Source of the DNA: Akkermansia sp.
Lineage (GTDB): Bacteria; Verrucomicrobiota; Verrucomicrobiia; Verrucomicrobiales; Akkermansiaceae
Direction of reading: 5' to 3'
Length of the DNA stretch: 64,000 nt
NCBI GenBank assembly: GCA_017435365.1
Contig: JAFSFD010000027.1
Location: 1-64,000, forward strand
Shown: one piece after another, positions 1 to 6,967 of the stretch
How the letters are laid out: every line of letters starts with the position of its first letter
Numbering within the stretch: position 1 is the first letter of the stretch
The notes under the pieces: generated by a model
What the model was told of the DNA's origin: nothing
What the model saw: the letters and a program-made list of their open reading frames with translations, nothing else
Databases searched by the model: none
Position numbers and translations under genes: made by a program

Positions 1-10
1 CCATTGGATG

Positions 11-199
11 TACCGCTGCTAATGCAGCGGTAACTAGTCGCTTCGCTCAATGAATTACACCGGCAGAGCCGGTGTATGTAAATACCACAGCTGCGCTGTG
101 GTATGAAAGCGCAGCTGGCGCTGCGCATGAAATACCGCCTGGCGGCGGTGCGAAAGCGGCACTACGTGCCGCATGGCTCTGGCGCACACGCCAGAGCCA
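11..199. repeat. Array of seven tandem perfect hairpins
   Basis: Seven consecutive perfect inverted repeats with 3-4 nt loops: 11-19/24-32, 56-64/68-76, 83-91/95-103, 109-115/120-126, 134-139/144-149, 156-162/166-172 and 174-184/189-199. Stems are 6-11 bp and differ in sequence, while most linkers are short and A-rich (TGAAA-like). Several stems start with TACC or TAC. No T-run follows any of them, so they are not ordinary terminators. The array may extend left of the window. No gene is seen in 1-350; bases 240-350 hold only a G-rich leader before the next gene. Confidence 0.85.
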
Positions 200-238
200 A
201 ATTCCAATTTATCGGGAGCAGGACTCAGACTTTGGGGG
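198..238 (-). repeat. Element R remnant (one end only)
   Basis: This stretch matches the left end of the repeat found complete at 63206 and 39732, in reverse orientation, including AAATTCCAATTTATCGGG and the terminal ACTTTGGGGG. The central palindrome is missing. It abuts the last hairpin of the array at 174-199. Confidence 0.6.
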
Positions 239-350
239 CCGTGCGCCGAAGCTTCTGCCCTACCCACTAGTTTTTTCGGGCGTGGGGCGCATCTATCTTC
301 TTCCCTACCCGGGGGGTTAGGGGTATAAGGGGAGAAAACCACCCGGAACC

Positions 351-2024
351 ATGAGCAAATCCTTTCTGCCCGAGCCCTACACGCCGACTTTTGAAATAGA
401 TGAGAAATACAGCCGCGCCGTGGCCTATTTCTGCATGGAATACGCTATCGACAACGTGTTCAAGATATATTCCGGCGGGCTGGGGTACCTGGCGGGCTCG
501 CACATGCGCTCGGCCTATGCCCTGCGGCAGAATCTGGTGGGCGTGGGCATTCTGTGGTCCTGCGGGTACTACAACCAGATCCGCGCCGAGGATGGCTCCA
601 TGGCGGTGCAATACCTGCGCAAGGAATACAGCTTCCTGGAAGACCACGGGCTCAAATTTCTCATCCGCATCTGCGGGGCCATGGTGTGGGTGAAAGCCTA
701 TTACCTGAGGCCGGAGACATTCGGCACTGCGCCCATGTTCTTCCTGAGCACCGACCTGCCGGAAAACGATGATATCTCGCGCTCCATCACCCAGCGGCTG
801 TACGATGCCAACCCCATGACGCGGCTCTCGCAATACATCGTACTGGGGCGGGGCGGTGCCCGGCTCTTCGATGAACTGGGGGTGGAGCCGGATATCTACC
901 ACATGAACGAGGCCCACGCCATCGGCGCGGCATTCCATGTGCTGTCGCGCAACGGGGGCAATGTGGAGGCCACCCGCCGGCGCTTCGTCTTTACCACCCA
1001 CACCCCGGAGGAAGCGGGCAACGAGAAGATGGATTTCTCCCTCATGAGCAGTTTCTCCTTCTTCGATGGCTTCTCCACCGGGCAGGTGCGAGCCATGCTC
1101 CGGCTGGCGCCGGATGAACCGGTGTTCAACTACACACTGGCAGCCCTGCGGCTCTCACACATGGCCAATGGCGTTTCCGCGCTGCATGGCGAAGTCTCCC
1201 GGCAGATGTGGCAGGCATATAGCGATATCTGCCCCATCACCCACATCACCAATGCCCAGAACAGGGCTTACTGGCAGGACCCGGAACTCGCAGCCGCCTA
1301 TGCGGCGGGAGATGTAAATGCATTCCGGCAGCGCAAGAGGGCCATGAAAAAAGAACTCTTCCGCGTGGTGGGGGAGCAGACCGGGCACCTCTTCGACCAG
1401 GATACGCTCACCATCGTGTGGGCGCGGCGCTTTGCCGCCTACAAGCGCCCGGCCCTCATCACCGAAGCGCCGGATTTATTTGAACGCATGCTGCAACGCA
1501 CCCGCCGCCCGGTGCAGATGATTTGGGCAGGCAAGCCCTATCCCACTGATTTCACAGCCGTGGAGATATTCAACCGTCTCAACCGGATGGGGGAAAAATA
1601 CCCACGGTGCGCGGTACTCACCGGCTACGAGCTGGGGCTGAGCCGCCTGCTCAAAAACGGTTCCGATATCTGGCTGAACAACCCGGTGGTCACGCGCGAG
1701 GCCTCCGGCACCTCCGGCATGAGTGCGGCCATGAACGGCTCCATCTCCGTTTCCACAAACGACGGCTGGATTCGGGAGTTCGCCCGCGATGGCGAAAATT
1801 GCTTCCTCATTCCGGAGGCTGATACCGGCTTATCCCCCGAAGCACGTGATGCCGCAGACTGCACCCACTTCTACAGCGTGCTGGAAAACAAGATTCTGCC
1901 GCTCTACTACGAAACGCCCGAACAATGGGACAAATTGGTCTTCAACGCCCTGCGCGATATCTGCCCCTTCTTTGATTCAGACCGCATGGCCGATGAATAC
2001 TACACGAAGATGTATGACCGCTGA
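351..2024 (+). CDS. Short alpha-glucan phosphorylase-like glycosyltransferase (GT35), PLP lysine missing
   Basis: 557 residues, matching the short alpha-glucan phosphorylase family rather than the roughly 800-residue GlgP. These enzymes release glucose-1-phosphate from alpha-1,4-glucans in the cytosol. Visible family features are SGGLGYLAG near residue 42, HMNEAHA near residue 184, TTHTPEEAGNEKMDF, and the C-terminal EASGTSGMSAAMNG block near residues 450-463. In the family the M of this block is followed by the lysine that binds pyridoxal phosphate; here that residue is Ser458 (codon 1722-1724). The protein may therefore be a non-PLP glycosyltransferase or inactive as a phosphorylase. The ATG at 351 gives the natural N-terminus. 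It stands alone, with element R after its stop. Family call is firm; activity is uncertain. Confidence 0.8.
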   Translation: MSKSFLPEPYTPTFEIDEKYSRAVAYFCMEYAIDNVFKIYSGGLGYLAGSHMRSAYALRQNLVGVGILWSCGYYNQIRAEDGSMAVQYLRKEYSFLEDHGLKFLIRICGAMVWVKAYYLRPETFGTAPMFFLSTDLPENDDISRSITQRLYDANPMTRLSQYIVLGRGGARLFDELGVEPDIYHMNEAHAIGAAFHVLSRNGGNVEATRRRFVFTTHTPEEAGNEKMDFSLMSSFSFFDGFSTGQVRAMLRLAPDEPVFNYTLAALRLSHMANGVSALHGEVSRQMWQAYSDICPITHITNAQNRAYWQDPELAAAYAAGDVNAFRQRKRAMKKELFRVVGEQTGHLFDQDTLTIVWARRFAAYKRPALITEAPDLFERMLQRTRRPVQMIWAGKPYPTDFTAVEIFNRLNRMGEKYPRCAVLTGYELGLSRLLKNGSDIWLNNPVVTREASGTSGMSAAMNGSISVSTNDGWIREFARDGENCFLIPEADTGLSPEARDAADCTHFYSVLENKILPLYYETPEQWDKLVFNALRDICPFFDSDRMADEYYTKMYDR

Positions 2025-2045
2025 CGAAACGCGGCATTGAAGGCA

Positions 2046-2190
2046 CACAAATGGGAATTTGTGGGGGAACTCTGTCGGAGCACGGGACTTCAGTCCCGAA
2101 ATAACGGTGCTTCCAATCGGGACTGAAGTCCCGTGCCCCGACAACGACAAATATCAATTTATCGGGCTCTGAGCTCAAACATTAGGACAC
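2046..2190 (+). repeat. Element R, copy 1 (central loop inverted)
   Basis: A non-coding repeat whose core is an 18-bp inverted repeat, CACGGGACTTCAGTCCCG and its complement, around a 19-nt loop. Each arm is itself a small palindrome (CGGGACT-TC-AGTCCCG). Its flanks run in the same direction as the copies at 39732 and 63206, but the loop reads AAATAACGG...CCAAT here and ATTGG...CCGTTATTT there. No ORF lies inside. Confidence 0.85.
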
Positions 2191-2228
2191 AGATGCAAAG
2201 TTCCGCGGAAAGAGAAAAAACTTGCGGC

Positions 2229-2257
2229 TTGCCAACGGGAAACAATTTTGCTAGAAT
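2229..2257 (+). promoter_or_regulatory. Promoter of the FHA gene
   Basis: TTGCCA (2229-2234), 17-bp spacer, TAGAAT (2252-2257). The predicted transcription start near 2264 lies 5 nt before the ATG at 2269, which supports that start over the ATG at 2248. Confidence 0.65.
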
Positions 2258-2268
2258 ACGCAGCGATT

Positions 2269-2964
2269 ATGAATTCCCCCTTGCAGGAAAACGAAACAGC
2301 CACTCTGCAGGAGCTGGAGGCCCGTGCGCGGGAACTTGAAAGCGAACTGGCGGGGGTGCAATCCGCCATCACGATTCTACGAGCCCGAATGTATAACGGC
2401 CACACTCCCGCCACCGGGCAGGAAGTTCCCCTGGCCCCGGCATGGGACACGCCCTTACCCATTTCCACGCCCCCGCAATCACGCCCTTCTGAAGAGGCAC
2501 AGGAGACCGGCGATATCTACCTTCAATCTCTGCCGCCCTATCATGCCCTGCGCGACAAGTGGGAGCTGGGAAGCGGGCTGGAAGATGCACAGACCACCCT
2601 GCCGCCGGAACAGATATACAGTGAACCCACCCCCGTGGCCACAGAACTGAGGCTCATCGCCCTGCTGCCGGACGGCTCCCCGTGGGAGCAGCGCATCCAC
2701 TTCTCCGAAATTGCAGCTGAGTGCGGAGTCATCCTGGGCCGCGACCCCAGCGTGGCCAATATCGTGCTGCCGGACACCGGGGTTTCCCGTGCGCACATTC
2801 GTTTTGCACTCAATGAACACGGCTTGACCGTCAGCGACATGGGCTCCACGAACGGCACCTTCGTCAACGATGTCCCCCTTTCCCCATACGACAATTGCCG
2901 CCCCCTGCAGGATGGTGATACCCTCACGCTCGGGCAGATTACCCTGCAGATTCAATTCAGCTGA
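2269..2964 (+). CDS. FHA-domain protein
   Basis: About 231 residues. The C-terminal third is a forkhead-associated domain, which binds phosphothreonine peptides: ILGRDPS, then VSRAHIRF, then MGSTNGTFVN and a final TLTLGQITLQIQFS strand. These give the canonical GR, SxxH-like and N-G positions. The N-terminus (about residues 4-45) is a Leu/Glu/Ala-rich coiled coil followed by a Pro-rich linker. There is no signal peptide or membrane segment, so it is probably cytosolic. I chose the ATG at 2269 because the promoter at 2229-2257 would start transcription after the upstream ATG at 2248. The partner kinase is not visible in the window. Confidence 0.85.
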   Translation: MNSPLQENETATLQELEARARELESELAGVQSAITILRARMYNGHTPATGQEVPLAPAWDTPLPISTPPQSRPSEEAQETGDIYLQSLPPYHALRDKWELGSGLEDAQTTLPPEQIYSEPTPVATELRLIALLPDGSPWEQRIHFSEIAAECGVILGRDPSVANIVLPDTGVSRAHIRFALNEHGLTVSDMGSTNGTFVNDVPLSPYDNCRPLQDGDTLTLGQITLQIQFS

Positions 2965-2974
2965 TTCACACTGC

Positions 2975-3283
2975 ATGAACCACTACATATACGCATCAGT
3001 CTCAGTGCTGAGCCTCATCCCGGTGCTGGCAAAAGACAGCGACAACCCACCCGGAATTACCTGTGGTACAAGCAGCCGACTGTAGTGCAACCGGCGGTGC
3101 TCCCCTGGGCTGAAGGTGAATCCGAAGCCGGCAATATGCCGGGCAAGAGCAATAAGGACCCATGGGAACCCCAGTCCCTGCCCGTGGGCAACGGGCGCGT
3201 GGGCGGTACCGTTTTCGGCGGCGACAAACGGGAACGCGTCAATCTCAACGAAGTCAGTCTCTGGTCCGGCGGCCCGAATCTGC
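2975..3283 (+). pseudogene. Remnant of a GH95 alpha-L-fucosidase gene (N-terminus only)
   Basis: Starts with an ATG and a signal-peptide-like stretch (YASVSVLSLIPVLA), changes frame near 3045-3060, and continues in the next frame as RNYLWYKQP, then LPVGNGRVGGTVFGG and NLNEVSLWSGGP. The LWYxxPA, GNGRxG and LNExxLWSGGP blocks are the N-terminal signature of glycoside hydrolase family 95, which removes fucose from glycans. Homology stops at about 3281, where a truncated element R begins. The gene is therefore frameshifted and has lost its catalytic domain. Confidence 0.75.
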
Positions 3284-3337
3284 CCCGACAACGACAAACA
3301 TCAATTTGTCGAGATTAGTACTCAAACTTTGGGACAC
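3281..3337 (+). repeat. Element R, copy 2 (right half only)
   Basis: Matches the right end of the repeat from TGCCCCGACAACGACAAAC through the CAAATTG-like segment to ACTCAAACTTTGGGACACG. The left half and the central palindrome are absent. The left edge is the point where the fucosidase pseudogene ends. Confidence 0.75.
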
Positions 3338-3347
3338 GTGTGCTTCC

Positions 3348-3378
3348 GCCACTCTCCCGCCCGGGAGAGTGGCTTTTT
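3348..3378 (+). terminator. Rho-independent terminator
   Basis: Perfect 12-bp stem GCCACTCTCCCG (3348-3359) with CGGGAGAGTGGC (3362-3373), followed by TTTTT. It probably once served the decayed fucosidase gene or ends read-through from the FHA gene. Confidence 0.8.
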
Positions 3379-3465
3379 ACACACGCCGGGCAAGCCGGAT
3401 AAATTGGAGACTGCGGAAACAGGTGCCAATATGCAAGGAAAGCAGTTGCGTGACCCGCTTTATGC

Positions 3466-3494
3466 TTGCATGGGCGGGGGCAACTTGGTAGGAT
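3466..3494 (+). promoter_or_regulatory. Promoter, leaderless type
   Basis: TTGCAT (3466-3471), 17-bp spacer, TAGGAT (3489-3494). The -10 box ends 6 nt before the ATG at 3501, so transcription should start on or next to the start codon. Confidence 0.65.
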
Positions 3495-3500
3495 GCATGC

Positions 3501-4079
3501 ATGCTTTTTGAGAGGGAGACAGTAACACCGCAAGGCCGCCTTGCCACTATGGAGGAGCTGTTCTCCCGCGTTGCCCGACGCGACAACGCAACACCCGGTG
3601 CGAACCATGTGCCGGTGGAGGCGCTGGAAGCGTTCCGCGACTTGGAAACGCCCTTGCGCTACATGCTGGAAGCCGCCGCTGCCGGCAGTAAGGACCGCAC
3701 CCGGCTGGCGCAACTGCGCAAGGTAGAGAAATGCCTCAATTCGCTGCCGGAGGCCCTGATGACGAGTCTCACCGCCGGGCCGGAGGAAAACTGGCTTTGC
3801 ATGTTCCGGCACCTGCTGCAGCTGCACACGCTGCTCACGGATGCGGGCATCGGCACAGATGCTGCGGAGTATGCCACCCTGCTGCAGAAGATGGTGCAGC
3901 TTGCGGAAAAAGTCTCGCAGGCTGCGGCGGTGGAAATCAGCCCGGCCTCGATGTTCACCCTGCTGCTCATGCAGGTGGAAATGCAGCGTATCAACCCCGG
4001 GCGGCAAAAGCGGGCCACCAGCCGCAAGCGCCGCCGTGCCCGCACCAGGCGCACAAAGACGGCTAAAAAGGAAGCCTGA
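3501..4079 (+). CDS. Hypothetical helical protein with very basic C-terminus
   Basis: 192 residues that I do not recognise. The body (about 20-165) is Leu/Ala/Glu-rich and looks all-helical. The last 25 residues are strongly basic (QKRATSRKRRRARTRRTKTAKK), a tail like those of nucleic-acid-binding proteins. There is no signal peptide. The ATG at 3501 sits exactly at the predicted transcription start of the promoter at 3466-3494, so the mRNA may be leaderless. It converges with the J-domain gene, the two stops being only 2 nt apart. Confidence 0.6.
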   Translation: MLFERETVTPQGRLATMEELFSRVARRDNATPGANHVPVEALEAFRDLETPLRYMLEAAAAGSKDRTRLAQLRKVEKCLNSLPEALMTSLTAGPEENWLCMFRHLLQLHTLLTDAGIGTDAAEYATLLQKMVQLAEKVSQAAAVEISPASMFTLLLMQVEMQRINPGRQKRATSRKRRRARTRRTKTAKKEA

Positions 4080-4081
4080 TA

Positions 4082-4837
4082 TCAGGGCTGCGGTGCGGCG
4101 GGGGATGGGCTTTCCTCCACTGGCGCGGGCTGGGTAAAATCACATTTCTCCAGGTAATAAGCCGCCGCCTTATTACCCTGCGCTGCCGCTTTCTGCCACA
4201 TTTCCTTTGCGGCGGGGCGATTCAGCTGCACCCCGGCACTGCCGGAATACATGAGAAGCCCCAGCCGCAACTGAGCGCGGGCATCCCCCGCAGCGGCGGC
4301 CTGCTCCAGCTCGCTCTGCATGCGGGCCAGCCGCTCGCGCACCACCTCGGCCGCCGGTTCCGGTTTTTCCTTCTTCTCCGGGTATTTTCCGTAGTTGAGG
4401 GCCACATTCCCGGTGCGCATGACGAAAGGCAGCAACGCGCTCACCCAGAGCACACCCATGCACCAGATGACCCAGCGGGGCATTTTCTTTCGCTCCGGCA
4501 AAATCGAGAAACGGCGGCGCAGGGAGCGGGGCTTTTCCTCGCGGCTGCGGGCACTGCGGACGGAAAACCGCACGCGGCGCTGCATGCCTGCCAGTTCGGG
4601 GGCATCCGCATAGCGCAAATCACGCTCGCGGGCTTCATCATACAGGCGGCGCTCCTGCGCATCGCCCAGTATCCGGTAGGCCTCAGCAATGAGCTTGAAT
4701 CGTTCCTCGGCAGCAGCATCCCCCACATTCAAATCCGGATGAAAACGCTTGGCCTGCCGGTAATAAGCAAGCTTCAGCTCTGCCTGGGAGACGGTAGGCT
4801 CCACATCCAGCAGTTCGTAGTAATCCGGGCGAGGCAT
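4082..4837 (-). CDS. Membrane J-domain protein with Sel1-like repeat
   Basis: 251 residues. Residues about 4-70 form a J domain (YYELLDVEP, then YRQAKRFHPDLN) with the intact HPD that stimulates Hsp70 ATPase. A basic linker is followed by one membrane segment (WVIWCMGVLWVSALLPFVM, about 120-138), then a helical C-terminus containing a Sel1-like repeat (AQLRLGLLMYSG and KEMWQKAAAQGN). By analogy with single-pass J proteins it may recruit DnaK to the membrane. It is the last gene of the minus-strand run yqeY-ispD-epimerase-J protein, 6 nt after the epimerase gene. The Hsp70 partner is probably the housekeeping DnaK, not seen here. Confidence 0.85.
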   Translation of the reverse strand: MPRPDYYELLDVEPTVSQAELKLAYYRQAKRFHPDLNVGDAAAEERFKLIAEAYRILGDAQERRLYDEARERDLRYADAPELAGMQRRVRFSVRSARSREEKPRSLRRRFSILPERKKMPRWVIWCMGVLWVSALLPFVMRTGNVALNYGKYPEKKEKPEPAAEVVRERLARMQSELEQAAAAGDARAQLRLGLLMYSGSAGVQLNRPAAKEMWQKAAAQGNKAAAYYLEKCDFTQPAPVEESPSPAAPQP

Positions 4838-4843
4838 ATCAAT

Positions 4844-5659
4844 TCAACGGGCTTTCCAATCACGGGCCAGCTCCGGCACCGAACAAATCGGCTCCCAGCC
4901 CAGTTCGCGGATGCGGGTGCAGTCCACGCGCATATCAGACATCCCACGCTGTGATGGTCCGGAGCATTCCGGCCCGGTCTCGATGCCGAATATCTCCTGC
5001 AGCTGAGCGTAGATTTCTTTTTTGGTGAAGCTTTCACCGCTCACATTGTAAACACCGTACTGAAGCCAGGGCTGTGTACCCAGCAGCAGCAACGCATCTG
5101 CGGCATCCTCCACATGCAGATAATTCAGCACGCGGTCATCCGCTCCCGGCAATGCCGGCAGCCCCTCCCTGAAGCGGCGGACCAGCTCGCAGCGCTCCTC
5201 TCCATAGAGCGGAGCAAGGCGCGCGACCACGCCACCACTATTGAGAATCACGGTTTCGGCGCGCAATAAGATACCGGCGCGTTCCGAATCAGCCTTGGGC
5301 GGGCTATCCTCCGTGATGATTTCGCCCCCGCGCCCGGCATACACCGAGGTGGACGAGCAGAACACCACGCGGGTTCCCTCCAGCAGGTGGTCCAGATTGA
5401 GCGCCGGCTCCAGATACGCCTTGCGGTAATCCTCCGCCGTGCCGCCATGCGTGGCGGTGCAGCAGAAAACGGTGTCCGGCACCATGCGTTCCAGTGCATG
5501 GCGCAGCACCTCCGCATCTGCCGCGCTGCCGCGAAGATTGGCCACAGCAGCGGGGTCAATGGTCAGCACATGCGCGCCTTCCTGGCGGCATGCCTCTGCC
5601 AGCGTAGAGCCCAGATACCCCGCGCCTATGACCCAGATTTTGTGTCCGCAGAGACTCAT
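4844..5659 (-). CDS. NAD-dependent epimerase/dehydratase (extended SDR)
   Basis: 271 residues with an N-terminal Rossmann fold: VIGAGYLGSTLAEA (GxGxxG) near residue 10, SSTSVYAGRGG near residue 104, and YLHVEDAADALLLL near 198. This is the pattern of atypical sugar-nucleotide epimerase-like SDR proteins, such as the YeeZ group. The usual catalytic YxxxK is not clear, so the substrate cannot be assigned. The start overlaps the ispD stop by 4 nt (ATGA at 5656-5659), showing translational coupling. Confidence 0.75.
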   Translation of the reverse strand: MSLCGHKIWVIGAGYLGSTLAEACRQEGAHVLTIDPAAVANLRGSAADAEVLRHALERMVPDTVFCCTATHGGTAEDYRKAYLEPALNLDHLLEGTRVVFCSSTSVYAGRGGEIITEDSPPKADSERAGILLRAETVILNSGGVVARLAPLYGEERCELVRRFREGLPALPGADDRVLNYLHVEDAADALLLLGTQPWLQYGVYNVSGESFTKKEIYAQLQEIFGIETGPECSGPSQRGMSDMRVDCTRIRELGWEPICSVPELARDWKAR

Positions 5660-6324
5660 GTACGGTGTTTCCAGATGAGTTCAGCCAGTTCCAGATCACC
5701 CGGCAGGGTTATCTTCAGGTTCGCCCCGCCCTGCACCAGGCGGGTTGCCACGCCCAGCGCCTCCACGGCGGATACCTCATCCGTCACCACCAGCTGGTGA
5801 GCCTTGACATAGTCATAGGCCTGCCTGAGCAAATCCAGGCGGAAAATCTGCGGAGTTTCCATACCCCAGAGGTTCTCGCGGCTCACCTTTTCCGGCAAGG
5901 CGCACCCATCGGCATCCGCCCGCTTGAGGGTATCCACCACGGGGTGGGCACATGCGGCCGCCCCGGTGCTGTCGGCGGCAGCCAGGCATGCTTGAATCCC
6001 CTGAGGGGTAATCAACGGGCGGGCACCATCGTGCACCGCCACCATGAGGGTTCCGGCAGGCAGCGCAGCCAACCCTGCCGCCACAGAATCCTGCCGCTCC
6101 GCGCCGCCATCAACCCGGCTCACCGGAACCGGGAACTCAGCCACAGCCAGCCCGGTTTCCTCCCAGCGGCTCTGCGGGCACACCACTACCACAGCCGCAG
6201 CACCGGCAGCCACAAAGGCATCCACACTGCGGCGCAGCACCGGCAGCCCGGCCAGCGGGGCGGCCAGCTTATCAAAACCGGCGCGGCGGGAACTGCCCGC
6301 CGCCACGATGACAGCACAGAACAT
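5656..6324 (-). CDS. ispD: 2-C-methyl-D-erythritol 4-phosphate cytidylyltransferase
   Basis: 222 residues, the family length. It joins CTP and methylerythritol phosphate in the MEP pathway of isoprenoid synthesis. Motifs are AVIVAAGSSRRAG (nucleotide-binding loop, with K near residue 19), GGAERQDSV, VHDGARPLIT, METPQIF, TDEVSAVE and LKITLPGDLELAE. It lies 10 nt downstream of yqeY and overlaps the epimerase gene, so it is probably expressed from the yqeY promoter. Confidence 0.93.
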   Translation of the reverse strand: MFCAVIVAAGSSRRAGFDKLAAPLAGLPVLRRSVDAFVAAGAAAVVVVCPQSRWEETGLAVAEFPVPVSRVDGGAERQDSVAAGLAALPAGTLMVAVHDGARPLITPQGIQACLAAADSTGAAACAHPVVDTLKRADADGCALPEKVSRENLWGMETPQIFRLDLLRQAYDYVKAHQLVVTDEVSAVEALGVATRLVQGGANLKITLPGDLELAELIWKHRT

Positions 6325-6334
6325 ATCCGCAATC

Positions 6335-6781
6335 TTAATTCAGGCGGGAACCCACCAGTGCGGAAAGCACCTTGCCGGGGGCGCGGCCCTCGGTGCGTGC
6401 CTGCATCTCCTTCATCACGCGGCCCATGTCCTTCTTGCTGGTGGCGCCAAGTTCAGCAATCACCGCATCCAGGATGGGCAGGATTTCCGCCTCAGTCATC
6501 TCCTGGGGCAGGAGAGCGGCCAGCACCTTGATTTCGGCCTGTTCCTTTTCCACCTGCTCAGTGCGGCCGGCCTGGGCATAGAGAGCAATAGCATCCTCGC
6601 GCTGCTTGATCTGCTTGCGGACCACGTTCTGCTGCTCGGCAGGGGTAAGCTCGGCATTCACGCTGCCCTTCGCCAGGCAGGCCGTCTGCAAAGCAGCCTT
6701 CAATCCACGCAATGCACCCAGGGCCACCGTGTCCTTGGCACGCATGGCAGTCTTCATTCCTTCGGTAATCAGGTTATTCAT
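6335..6781 (-). CDS. yqeY: GatB/YqeY family protein
   Basis: 148 residues, the length of the YqeY family. The domain is related to the tail of GatB and is often thought to bind tRNA, but its role is undefined. Typical features are the N-terminal LITEGMKTAMRAKD, then LRGLKAAL, an Ile/Ala/Glu helix region with KQIKQREDAI, and the C-terminal GRAPGKVLSALVGSRL. It heads the minus-strand operon. The promoter at 6790-6819 would leave only about 2 nt of leader. Confidence 0.88.
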   Translation of the reverse strand: MNNLITEGMKTAMRAKDTVALGALRGLKAALQTACLAKGSVNAELTPAEQQNVVRKQIKQREDAIALYAQAGRTEQVEKEQAEIKVLAALLPQEMTEAEILPILDAVIAELGATSKKDMGRVMKEMQARTEGRAPGKVLSALVGSRLN

Positions 6782-6789
6782 AGACCCCC

Positions 6790-6819
6790 ATTAAAACATG
6801 TACGCGCGCGTATATGCAA
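6790..6819 (-). promoter_or_regulatory. Promoter of the yqeY operon
   Basis: On the minus strand TTGCAT (6814-6819), 18-bp spacer, TTTAAT (6790-6795). The predicted start lies about 2 nt before the yqeY ATG. Confidence 0.5.
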
Positions 6820-6873
6820 GGCAGAAATGTGTCAGATTTCATTCACCCGCGCGGCAGATATGCACTAATTTCC

Positions 6874-6902
6874 TTGACCCGGCTCCATGCCGGAGTTAGA
6901 AT
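6874..6902 (+). promoter_or_regulatory. Promoter of the M16 peptidase gene
   Basis: TTGACC (6874-6879), 17-bp spacer, TAGAAT (6897-6902). Transcription starting near 6909 excludes the in-frame ATG at 6887 and supports the ATG at 6968, which opens a signal peptide. Confidence 0.7.
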
Positions 6903-6967
6903 ACGCAAGGAATTTTCAACGCTTGGCGCAGTTACTGTGTCCTAACATAAAATTTCAGCATTTTGAT

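Noticed and set aside
11-199. Hairpin array as a CRISPR array or integron attC cluster
   Set aside because: There is no repeated unit with spacers, and the stems lack attC-type core sites.
55-342. Open frames on both strands over the hairpin array
   Set aside because: They consist of inverted repeats and repeat remnants, with no protein-like pattern.
2079-2138. Element R core as a transcription terminator
   Set aside because: No T-run follows either arm in any copy, and copies occur in both orientations irrespective of flanking genes.
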